Shown here piece after piece: positions 56,101-64,000 of a stretch of DNA of 64,000 nt (position 1 is the first letter of the stretch; each line of letters starts with the position of its first letter). Origin of the DNA: Asterias amurensis. Its lineage: Eukaryota; Echinodermata; Asteroidea; Forcipulatida; Asteriidae. A model generated the notes under the pieces. The model had not been told where the DNA came from and did no database searches. It saw nothing but the letters and a program-made list of their open reading frames with translations. The DNA is taken from the NCBI RefSeq assembly GCF_032118995.1, contig NC_092649.1:19839832-19903831 (forward strand), read 5' to 3'. The position numbers were made by a program, and so were the translations under genes.

Positions 56101-56289
56101 CCTCCTCCTCCACCACGATGCAAGGGACACAATGAACCATGTCTTCTGAGAACTGTCAAGAAACCAGGCCCAAATCTAGGACGTAAATTCTTTGTTTGTC
56201 CTCGACCGGAAGGGCACAAGAATGATCCAAATGCAAGGTGTAACTCTTTCAGTTGGGTTGTGAAAACCAAGTTACTTGCTCCAAATTGA
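44125..56289 (+). CDS. APEX2: DNA-(apurinic or apyrimidinic site) endonuclease 2, 6 exons
   Basis: Coding exons are 44125-44239, 45335-45418, 46854-47043, 50399-50545, 51807-51873 and 55201-56289, all GT-AG and in phase, giving 563 aa (human about 518). The exonuclease/endonuclease/phosphatase fold carries the expected active-site residues: N7 in WNINGIR, E34 in LQETK, Y145 in NVYCP, D186 and N188 in GDIN, and D308-H309 in SDHCPV. The C-terminal half holds a canonical PIP box QMKLMSFF (341-348), a second PIP-like KGSLMNFF (409-416) at the place of the known vertebrate motif, and a Zf-GRF module from C508 (CKGHNEPC, RTVKKPGPNLGRKFFVC, CNSFSW). In vertebrates the enzyme acts in nucleus and mitochondria as a 3'-5' exonuclease, 3'-phosphodiesterase and weak AP endonuclease, coupled to PCNA and ATR-Chk1 signalling. 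Intron 5 holds a 76-bp satellite. Identification is certain; UTRs are not mapped. Confidence 0.96.
44800..44960. repeat. Tandem duplication, 75-bp unit, in APEX2 intron 1
   Basis: taggcctatctctagtaaaa-agggtaacttcc begins at 44800, 44875 and (partially) 44950; two full units differ at only a few positions. Recent duplication, no coding content. Confidence 0.92.
45571..45911. mobile_element. Foldback MITE (taaagatgctatgtcagatt ends) in APEX2 intron 2
   Basis: taaagatgctatgtcagatt-tttggcc and ggccaaa-aatctgacatagcatcttt are almost perfect inverted termini of about 27 bp. A central hairpin gtcgggatcccgac lies at about 45763-45776. 341 bp, non-coding. Confidence 0.93.
46500..46592. mobile_element. 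Foldback MITE, family B, right-end fragment
   Basis: gtgctaagcagga, gttctatgaaattgggccca match the right end of family B. In APEX2 intron 2. Confidence 0.6.
46610..46770. repeat. Dispersed repeat fragment (aggcctggaatttc type)
   Basis: aggcctggaatttcctggagg, ccctggtcttggccttggtgcc and gatgaaattccaggcctgg; the ends are inverted (aggcctggaattt/aaattccaggcct), so it may be another foldback. Related to 12580-12760 and 48780-48930. Confidence 0.55.
47090..47235. repeat. Dispersed repeat (aggcctgatacttcacgagg type)
   Basis: gagggcaacaaaggcaattgcc and gccccctggtggtcattgcc match 6897-7060 and 37405-37580. APEX2 intron 3. Confidence 0.6.
47416..47757. mobile_element. Foldback MITE (ttaaaggaacacgttgcctt ends) in APEX2 intron 3
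   Basis: ttaaaggaacacgttgcctt and aaggcaacgtgttcctttaa are perfect inverted termini over 20 bp and pairing continues through nearly the whole 342 bp (tttataaaatgcatatgg, gaatacaatgatcca, cgtggttttcc). The centre is ctaacacgtgttag. Well preserved, non-coding. Confidence 0.95.
48780..48935. repeat. Dispersed repeat fragment (cctggaattacacgggaggcc type)
   Basis: Shares cctggtccttggccttggtgcc and the following words with 46610-46770. APEX2 intron 3. Confidence 0.5.
50634..51007. mobile_element. Foldback element (ctctagatggcagcaga ends) with a second foldback inside
   Basis: Outer: ggacttttgggactctagat-ggcagcaga against tctgctgcca-cctatagtccaaagcccc. Inner arms gccaaatttcatgtctctgt and agagcggccatgaaatttgg pair as well. 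Same outer ends as 63174-63310. In APEX2 intron 4. Confidence 0.8.
52580..53860. repeat. Satellite/minisatellite with 76-bp unit in APEX2 intron 5
   Basis: About 17 direct copies of a 76-bp unit containing tgtgaaatcattatattgat, ctgtaatgacttgaatccaa, cattgttcccctctcaccct and cccctccccta. Variant units recur with a 380-bp period (tggtctgtaata at 53021 and 53401; tctgaccccatcccaca at about 53132 and 53512), which shows that a block of five units was duplicated. Frames encoding LICNDLNPTLFPSHP repeats are artefacts. Confidence 0.95.
54109..54242. mobile_element. Foldback MITE (cagcagccgatttcac ends) in APEX2 intron 5
   Basis: cagcagccgatttcacaaaa and ttcgtgaaatcgggctgctg are inverted ends; inner gtccacttg/caagtggac and ttgcaacaaca pairing. 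134 bp. Confidence 0.92.
54517..54552. repeat. Perfect hairpin
   Basis: aatccaatctgctg and cagcagattggatt are exact inverted repeats around a five-base loop (attaa). May be an excision footprint or part of a small element; too short to classify. Confidence 0.8.
54913..55088. mobile_element. Foldback MITE, tatagacc ends, copy 3
   Basis: tatagaccttatgcattgac and gacgtcatgtgcataagg-tctat are inverted ends. Shares the terminal tatagacctt with 13039-13214 and 36573-36750 but the body differs. Ends 112 bp before APEX2 exon 6. Confidence 0.88.
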
Positions 56290-57084
56290 ATCCAAGTTGA
56301 ACTTACCTTAGGGTATCTCTAGTAGTGGCTGTGGCTACCGCTAGATTACTTTATACACATGTACTCCGCATTGCTGCTTATTAAGTCGAAGCCTGCCATA
56401 GCCCAAGTCATTCAATTAGGATATGGCTTACAAATCGAGGGAGTCTGCAGTCAATTAAATTTATTGACAACAAAGTTGATTGTACCTGAGGGGTGATTCA
56501 ATATGTCACAGACTGTTTAGATTTGATCAATAATATTTCAAAATAGTCCTCTGGTAATAATTTGTCAGTCTTCCATGAAAGATGATGAGGTTTTGTGCAA
56601 GTGACTTTATGAAGACTTACCCCCTCATGTTTGAGGCGACCATCCTAAAGGGGTAAACCACATGTGAGTCTAGCAGGTGTGGAGCTGTATTTGTCATGTT
56701 CATGTGACACTACCTCGCTAGACAGCCAAGGGATGTGTTTGAGATGAGCAATGAGCTTGTGTTTGGATGAAAGATACTGCTCAAATGTTTCTCTTCAATC
56801 AAAGTAAAAGGGTTTGGGTACTTTTTGTACGACACAAAACACAAGACGTACATAGATTTACATTAAACTTACACGATTTTAAGATAATGATGTTGAAAGC
56901 TTCTTTTTATAATAATACTTGCTAAGATGCTTTGGTTTTTGAGAAATGAGTAAAACAATTTCAGAAAAATAATGTTCTTCTTACGTACAACGAATTTATG
57001 CAAATCTCCTGATACATTGCTCTGTGATTTCATTTTGTACTAATTATGCTGAAACTTCTACAGGTAAAAATAATAATAATAGTA

Positions 57085-57466
57085 ACAACAACAATAATAT
57101 ATTTTTATACGGCGCTTAATCACAGCCCAAAGAGATTTCAAAGCCCTTCCAAAATTATTACCCCCGGTCACCAGGCCTTAGATCATTCCCTAAACCATGG
57201 AGGTATAAATAGCTTAAACCATCTCAGCTCCATGGTCAGTATATACCTGTACGCGGTGCTGCTAGTTACAGCGCTCCAATCTAACCATTCACATAAACCA
57301 TCTCTGCCCTCACAGGTACCCATTTTACCCCTGGGTGGAGAGAAGCAATTGTTAAGTGTCTTGCTCAAGGACACAATTGTCACGAATGGGATTTGAACCC
57401 ACATCCCGATTAATGAGCCACCAGAACTTGAGTCCGTTGCTCTTATGCGCTTGGCCAGGACACCCC
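57085..57466 (-). mobile_element. tRNA-derived SINE (family D), minus orientation, full length
   Basis: On the plus strand the order is tail (ggcgcttaatcacagcccaa), body (catctcagctccatgg, cctcacaggtacccat, ccctgggtggagagaagcaa, gtgtcttgctcaaggacaca) and head (gggatttgaacccaca, cttgagtccgttgctcttat, cttggccaggacac). About 380 bp with an extra ccaggccttagatcattcc block shared with 2999-3050. Confidence 0.85.
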
Positions 57467-58229
57467 CAAGGTAAATTATGTTATATACATTACATCTTAA
57501 TTCACAATGATTAGGGATTCATGTCACGGCAAAAAGCTTGATATACTTAAAATATTTTTTTATTGATGTATCAAAACCCTTTAAGCGTCTTGTCAAAATG
57601 TGGTTGGTCAATCAGAGCACATCTTGTGATTAATTGTTTGTTTGTTTGTTGGTTGTTTTATTTTGAGACATTGAAGGTCTAAGCCTATTAAAAGGTTACT
57701 GGCGGGGCATGCATTTACTACAACAGATTTGCTAAAAAATCAGTTTTTGAAGTAGCAGGTGAAAAAATACCATTATCCAGTGTTGTCATAAGGATTGAGT
57801 AAGCGCCCAGAACAAGCGCAGAACACGTTGCCCTTGTTGGGTCCCGGGGCCCGCTCAAGGACCCCAGAATCTAGATGCTTTAATTCTGGATAACACTGCA
57901 TCTTGCAAAAAAGGTTGCCGCCCTTATAAAGCGAGATCATGCTGTGAGAATGTTCTAGAAGGCCGAGGGGTTAATTGCGAACAAACCCAAGGCATCGAAT
58001 GCTCGCTTGCCAGGTGATAAATGATCTGTATTTTTAGTAATTTAAAAAACATGTGTATTGCCAAAAGGTGTAATAGAACACAGGAACACTGTCATTATTA
58101 GTCAGTTTTTGTTCGGTACCTGGGTTTTCTTTAGTGAGGAGTTGGTAGGGTGGGCGGGCGGACAGGGGGGTGTCTTATGTCAATATAGAAACGTCTTCGT
58201 TTTTCTCCTTCGTTTTCTGATCATAGCAC

Positions 58230-58630
58230 CTGCAAGTCTCTTGCGTATTGAACAGGGTCGCGTAAGTACATGATTTCGTGGGGGGGGGGGGGGGGGGGGT
58301 CCCATGACTATGATACAAGGAGCTGTCCCTCCCTTTTAAGGGTCCTGAAGGTCGAAGTCTCGTTCGTATTGAACATGGTTCGTCAAAGCATAGAGCAGGG
58401 AAGAGAAAAAGTGCTTGGTTTTGTAGTTGCTTCAATGGGATACCAGAAATCGTCTTGGTTTGTTCCCATCGTTTTTTTCTGATCAGTAATTCTCGTGTGT
58501 ACTGAAACAGGGTCCGTGAAAGTGCGTGATTTCGTTTACTTCAAACCGTAACCGTCTTGGCTCGTCCTCTTTTTTTGATAGCGGTGTAAGTCTTGTGGCT
58601 ATTGAATAGGGTCCGTGAAAGTGCGATAGT
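58230..58630. repeat. Degenerate tandem repeat of about 100-130 bp
   Basis: The motif gtct-ttg-gtattgaacagggtccgtg recurs at about 58234, 58357, 58489 and 58591 with gcgtgatttcg and ttttctgatca between. Units are poorly conserved. No coding frame runs through. Confidence 0.6.
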
Positions 58631-59030
58631 TTGTTTGTTTACCACGTTGTATACTCGGGAGCCCAAGGTTGTCAAATTGTTCCTATACGTACAGGGTCAT
58701 CGAATCCAGGCATAGAGTGCAGTCTGTACCCTGTATGTTCCGAGAATCGGAACATTCATTTATTGTGTTTTTTGTTGTAAAGACGGGGAGCATAACAAAA
58801 ATTAACTTTTATATATTTTTTTGATCATGTTCAATTCACGGAGTGAGCACGCAGTATTTGTGGCATGATGTAAGTTGTACCATTGCTTGATTCAAAATGA
58901 GTAAGCAAGCAATCACTTTAACACACAGCTGTACATTATATTGATTCAAAGATAGTAAAAAATGACCAACCTCTTAAAATGGCATTTTTTCAGACACAAG
59001 TATAAAATCCTTTATTGATCGACTTGTTAT

Positions 59031-59410
59031 TAAAGACACTGGACACTATTGGTAATTGTCAAAGACTAGCTTTCACAGTTGGTGTATCTCATGCCAAAAA
59101 ATAACTAACCTGTGGAAATTTGAGCTCAATCGGATATCGAAGTTGCGAGATAATAATGAAAGAAAAAACACCCTTGTCACACGAAGTTGTGTGCGTTTAG
59201 ATGGTTGATTTCGAGACCTCAAGTTCTAAATCTGAGGTCTCGAAATCAAATTCGTGGAAAATTACTTCTTTCTCAAAAACTATGGCACTTAAGAGGGAGC
59301 CGTTTCTCACAATGTTTTATACCATCAATCTCTCCCAATTACTGGTCACCAAGAAAGGTTTCTGCTAATAATTATTTTGAGTAACTACCAATAGTGTCCA
59401 CTACCTTTAA
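59031..59410. mobile_element. Family-A foldback/MITE, complete
   Basis: Left taaagacactggacactatt, right aatagtgtccactaccttta, inverted with few changes. The central hairpin gagacctcaagttctaaatc/tctgaggtctcg is intact. 380 bp. Confidence 0.93.
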
Positions 59411-59836
59411 ATATTAGAATGCACAAAATGTTCTCAGTCTGAATGTTATGATATGTGAAATTGCTGGCATAAATCGTTCTCTATGTCATACAGGCAAAAC
59501 ATGGGATGGCCTCGGTTACATTCGCAGCTGACATACATGATGGTATTGGACTTTTCTGAATGTAGAGGTGGTTGACAAGTTATGTCTTGTATAGCTGCTG
59601 TTTCTTTCAAGTCATAAGTAGAAATGTATGTGACATCTATCAGAACGAAAAAGGATATTGATACTAACAGTTTATCGCTCTTCTCTAAAAGTTCATGGAC
59701 GGCCTTTATCCATTGCTCGTTTCAACTATCCATGTGAGATTTGTTTGAGCTGTCATGAGGTTCAACTTGAATCATCGGTGTTCCGGTAATCTGGGCACAT
59801 GGCTTTGATCACAAGGGGCGTGTTGATGCATAACCT

Positions 59837-60645
59837 ATGGTGGCCCCGAAGGGACATCGCATAACGCAAACGTGTGCGCACACGTTTGCAATGTCGTGAA
59901 ACAAATCGCGAATATATGCGCACACGTATACAATATCGTGAAACAGTTCGCGAATATGTGCGCACACGTATGCAATGTCGTGAAACAATTCGCGAATATG
60001 TGCGCACACGTATGCAATGCCGTGAAACAAATCGCGAATATGTGCGCACACGTATGCAATTTCGTGAACCAAATCGTGAATATGTGCGCACACGAGTGCG
60101 ATTTGTTTTGCAATGTCGTGAATTTTATTGCATACCATGTTGCATACCATTAGGATGATGTCATAGTTGTGGATAATTTGTTACCGATCTAGGGAGTACT
60201 GTGGCGCTACAGCAGGCTCCCTCTGTAAAGCATGTGTATACCCAGGAACTTGGCACCAGGCCAAGGACAACCACACGCCTCGCTTGCCTCACAACAAAGA
60301 CTACTGCTGCAATGACTACCGCTTATCTCACTGTTGGAAAGAAACCCCCCAGATCATTAGACATTTTATTCAAAGGTATGCAACATGGTATGCAATAAAA
60401 TTCACGACATCGCAAATAATATTCGCAGACGTGTGCGCACATATTCGCGAATTGTTTCACGACATTGCATACGTGTGCGCACATATTTGCGAATTGTTTC
60501 ACGACATTGCATACGTGTGCGCACATATTCGCGAATTGTTTCACGACATTGCATTCGTGTGCGCACATATTTGCGAATTGTTTTACGACATTGCATACGT
60601 ATGCGCACACGTTTGCGATATGCGATGTCCCTTCAGGGCCACCAT
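59837..60645. mobile_element. Foldback (FB-like) transposon with 42-bp tandem-repeat arms
   Basis: Termini atggtggccccgaagggaca and tgtcccttcagggccaccat are inverted. Each arm then carries tandem copies of a 42-bp unit (cgcgaatatgtgcgcacacg plus tatgcaatgtcgtgaaacaatt): about five copies in the left arm (to 60152) and about four, inverted, in the right arm (from 60376). The flanks carry CATAACCT (59829-59836) and AATAACCT (60646-60653), an 8-bp duplication with one mismatch. The 223-bp spacer has no transposase, so the element is non-autonomous. The 42-bp periodicity keeps frames open on both strands; these are not genes. Confidence 0.92.
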
Positions 60646-61345
60646 AATAACCTGGTTGTCCTCGCATAAGAGGCGAACAGAGGCGCTCCTAAAGAACATT
60701 TCCAGCGTGGCTGTATGAGGGTAGCCTTGCTGTCTACTATCGAAACATTGTCACTTACTCTCGAGTGAGATGTTACTATGACACAGGGGGCTGCTGACGC
60801 CTTGGCTCAGAGGACCTTCTCTGTCACTCATAAATCTATGAAGAAGAACAGCGAGGACATTTCTTTCCTGTCTCGTAAAGCGCGCCATGATGTTGTACTC
60901 GCCTCTCACGGGAAACCAGCACACAGAGGTACATGCTCGTGTTATCATCGAGGGACGCTGAAGCATGGCGAGGAGCCAAGCTATTCATTGCCATGGTCTG
61001 GCTTGGGGGAATCATTGAGAACAGGTGCTCTTAAAGTATTGTTGCACAAAGACAACGAATTATTATGAAAAACACAAGTTTTAAAGAAGCAAGATGTTTC
61101 CAATTCAAATCGCAATTTTATAGACGTCTGTGGTTCTTTGTTGCGTGACGTCAGTGATCTCAAGCTACGTCTCTACAATTTGGGTACTTCATATTGGATA
61201 TAGTAACGCATTGCAATTGAATCGGATGACCCCGTCGTTAGCCACCTGAAAAGGTTCTCTTGGGTTTACTAACATGTCTTTTATTGTGCCAGGATTGTAA
61301 CCAGCTTAGAACTTATTCCCATAAAGCGGTTTCAAATTGCGATTG

Positions 61346-61373
61346 GGAACCATGGAGCATGCTCCATGGTTCC
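61346..61373. repeat. Perfect 28-bp palindrome
   Basis: ggaaccatggagcat is followed directly by its reverse complement, with no loop, and pairing extends a few bases further past one bulged G. Likely the remnant or tip of a foldback element, or a cruciform-forming site. Confidence 0.85.
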
Positions 61374-63173
61374 AATTACATTTCAAGGTTTACTTGGCTT
61401 TATACATTTAGCATGGTGATGTTTTTCCTAATGTTCTTTTTTCGATTTTGTTGTACATGTTACTGTAGGCCTACTCAGAAAAACAGTTAGATTTGTATTT
61501 TTATAACGAATAGCCGATAATGTATGCCCATGTGGCTAACTGCAGTAGGGCCTACATGCTACCGGGACACTTCAGCAGTGTCTTCAAACAATGTCTTAAG
61601 ATCCTCAAGAACAAAAATGTGAAAATCAAAATTTCAATGGCATTCTTCTTGGAGATTGCCTGATGGAACTGTTTGCCTGGTGTGACATGGACATTACACT
61701 GAATAAGAGTTTCCTATTTGTTTTCAACTGTCAAAATATCATTCCAGACTTGGTTGACGCAACACTCTTGGGCAACTATAACTAAACACAAATAACTTTC
61801 ACTGAATGGCTGTTGTTGAGTTATTAAAAACTTCATCTCGTTTGGGTTTCGGTTCGGGATGTTCATGTAACGCAAAGGGGTCGTATTTTAGTGCCAATTC
61901 AGTTGTCACTGTTGTCTATAACGTTTTTTCTGGGGACAGTTGAAAGTCTTGTAATGGAGGAAGCAGTTGTTTTTATTGTCAAAGTTGAAATCCCAACATT
62001 TTAATGCATGAATCACTAAGGTCTCTTTCGTAGATCAAGAAGGGAACTTGAAATAGGCATTGACAGCCATTAATGTTGTAGGCCTATACCGAAGGAAACC
62101 GGTAAAACTGGGCTTCGTGTCTTTGGGTGTAATTGGCCTAGACTGGATGGTCTTAACTTTTACCTCTAATACGACCCCTCGTCGATGGATCGTATCTGAT
62201 CATGAAGGAAATAAATAAATATCCTGGGGGGGGGGGGGATCAGGTGCAGGGCAGGGGATAGGGGTTATAAATTGAAACTACATTAGGGGTTTATATTGGA
62301 CAGGTACCAGTGAAAAATGGAGGTGTCAAAGGGGGCCCCCCTTTACTTCCTTTAAAAAACACTGCCGAATTTTGGTGCTCGATATGATGCGTGGTGTGTA
62401 CCCCTCTTGTGTTGCACTAGGTGGTTGAAATCACAGAAATTAAAAAGAAAATTCATCTTTGATGTTGGGGGAAGGGGGGTTCTTCTGTACAAGAGTATCT
62501 GTATTTTATCAACTTAACTTTATTTACTTAGTTTTCTTAACTTGCCAAGAAACTGGGTCAAGTTATTAGTGGTCAAGTCCGGCCGGCCGGGCACCGTCAT
62601 TGCCGTCATATACTTCAGATTGAAGTATATACCCCTAACATTAAATATAACCTTAAAAACTTACTTGGTAAAGAACACAATGGAGAGCTGTTTACACTGT
62701 ACGTTCCCCGCTTTTTTTTTTTTTTTTTTTTTTTTGGGGGGGGGGGGGGGTACCCCGTGCCACCTACTGGGCATGGTACAACTTTCGGAGTTTTGACGAA
62801 GGGGTGGGTGCGGTTAGACATAAAACACCTCAGATGAGTTGCACTCATCTTGTCGATCAAAACATGGTCTACCACTACCGTTGCATCCTTGAGGAAATGG
62901 GCATGAAGATCAAGAAACAGGAAGGTGATAAGGATCTAGGAAACGGAGTGTTACCGACACTCACGCACAGATTGAAAAAGGGGAAGAGTCGGTAGACGTA
63001 TGGATTATACTAGGGGAGACGTCTAGTATGGGGATCCCTGGTAAAACTTCACCCTTTCTCATGTGGTCTCTAGTATGTAATAGTTCAATCAGCTGATACT
63101 AATTCAAAGGTTTCTGAGGTTTTGAGAGAATTTAACATTTTGAACGTATGAGTGAAAATGTTACCCAATTGGG

Positions 63174-63310
63174 ATACTTTGGGGACTCTAAGTGGCAGCA
63201 GACTTACCAGGTAAATCCATTGTTTTTGGAAATGTGAGCATGCTCAGAATGGTGTAAACAAGAAATTTACCCGGTAAGTCTGCTGCCACCTAGCGTTCAA
63301 AAGTCTCCTA
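63174..63310. mobile_element. Small foldback element (ggcagcagacttacc arms)
   Basis: ggggactctaagtggcagca-gacttacc and ggtaagtc-tgctgccacctagcgttc are inverted. The same outer ends as 50634-51007 but without its interior, so this is probably a deletion derivative or the core of that family. Confidence 0.88.
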
Positions 63311-63366
63311 TTGCGATAACATAAGTATTATTTGAAAACTTTGCATGGAGTTTAATTGGGTGACGT

Positions 63367-63500
63367 TTGCGGAAGCACATGTGTTAATTTCTTTGAGTAG
63401 TGTTGAATCTGAAAAGAACCGGTAGTTGACCACTCGACGTTTCGATCAGTATGCTCTCCTCCGATCGTCCTCGGGAGAAATTGGACTCTGTTGCTAGATG
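63367..63500. mobile_element. Family-E foldback, left part
   Basis: tttgcggaagcacatgtgtt, gaatctgaaaagaaccggta, cgacgtttcgatcagtatgc and gatcgtcctcgggaga match the left half of 17639-17831; the right end is absent. Confidence 0.6.
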
Positions 63501-64000
63501 CTGCTGCTTAAATAACAAAACACATAGTGCTAAAATCGTGTTTTTAGTGAAAATTGCTCCCAAGTAGCATTTTAATGTCCTCTACTGATAAGATCCCGAT
63601 GGTTGTGTTTTCATACAAAAGCCAAAACCACCGCAAGGCCAAACCATATGATCAATTAAGGGAAGGGGCACCTCCCCCTTCAGGTCCAGCCCCTATTGAC
63701 TCAAAGGGGAAGACCTAGATTAGGCTATAATTACCGTGACTGTTTCCCCTATGCTATGGAAACATGGTGAGTGAAAACTGCAGGTCGTATCCTAAAAGGT
63801 GACGTGGACTGTAGGCCAATGAATTTTGATGTATATGGAGAATATTGCACGCATAGGTGCAACCAGTCTGGTGCAAACACTTACCATAAGGGAAATCCAT
63901 TACAAGGTCCCCTAATTGATACCATGGACATTATATATCAGGCAACGAAAATACATTCATCATCATCATTTAGGCTGTGTTTATTCTGTGTATATGATGT

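Larger units (their letters stand above)
56290..59030. other. 3' flank of APEX2 and intergenic DNA
   Basis: No coding exon or clear poly(A) signal found. Contains a minus-orientation SINE (57085-57466), an aat/aac microsatellite just before it, a poly-G run at about 58279-58299 and a degenerate tandem repeat at 58230-58630. Confidence 0.5.
60654..64000. other. Gene-poor right end of the window
   Basis: I recognise no gene here. A 96-codon frame at 60778-61068 (with KKNSEDISFLSRKARHD) and a 63-codon frame at 62804-62995 (EEMGMKIKKQEGD) look more protein-like than most, but no family is recognised and no splice context supports them. T/G homopolymer tracts lie at 62711-62751 and a G run at 62227-62238. 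Confidence 0.4.

Noticed and set aside
59850..60640. CRISPR-like regular repeats of 42 bp
   Set aside because: Units are contiguous without unique spacers, occur as inverted arms of a foldback element, and the genome is eukaryotic.
59762..60718. Frames of 92-183 codons on both strands (CAHIRELFHD, RTRMQCRET)
   Set aside because: These come from the 42-bp repeats of the foldback element, open in several frames on both strands, with no start or splice context.

Overview
This is a nuclear genomic window from an animal, most likely a non-vertebrate deuterostome. An echinoderm is my best guess from the gene content and repeat style, but the sequence alone does not prove it. The genes have GT-AG introns. 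The DNA is AT-rich and crowded with palindromic (foldback/MITE-like) elements, tRNA-derived SINEs and minisatellites. There is no bacterial, phage or viral gene arrangement, and the many short frames in the window are mostly chance frames or frames inside tandem repeats.

Five protein-coding genes can be reconstructed exon by exon. From left to right they are: SLC35E3 (minus strand, 5 exons, 308 aa, a Golgi-type nucleotide-sugar transporter relative); MDM1 (plus strand, 15 exons, 851 aa, a microtubule-binding centriolar protein); an intronless secreted C-type lectin-like protein with a C-terminal PAN/apple-like domain (minus strand, 260 aa); an SLC16 monocarboxylate-transporter-like gene (plus strand, 4 coding exons, 487 aa); and APEX2 (plus strand, 6 exons, 563 aa, an AP endonuclease 2 with PCNA-binding and Zf-GRF motifs). 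Every predicted splice junction keeps phase. SLC35E3 and MDM1 lie head to head about 2.7 kb apart. Their human orthologues are both in 12q15, so this looks like retained ancestral linkage. The other three genes have no obvious functional link to one another.

Layout: 1-2054 holds the right end of a repeat and a 24-bp minisatellite just beyond the SLC35E3 stop. 2055-8762 is SLC35E3, with introns full of nested repeats. 8763-11456 is the shared upstream region. 11457-23034 is MDM1, followed by a long AT-rich 3' flank. 28438-29220 is the lectin gene, whose 3' flank is made of tRNA-like SINE sequence. 29221-34193 is repeat-rich. 34194-39934 is the SLC16 gene. 39935-44124 is repeats plus a short duplicated APEX2 exon-1-like sequence. 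44125-56289 is APEX2, with a 76-bp satellite in intron 5. 56290-64000 is non-coding as far as I can see and contains a well-preserved foldback transposon with 42-bp tandem-repeat arms.

I found no CRISPR array, operon, riboswitch or functional tRNA gene. The most distinctive features are the foldback element at 59837-60645, the duplicated splice acceptor before MDM1 exon 5, the exon-1 relic upstream of APEX2 and the apparent two PCNA-binding motifs of APEX2.
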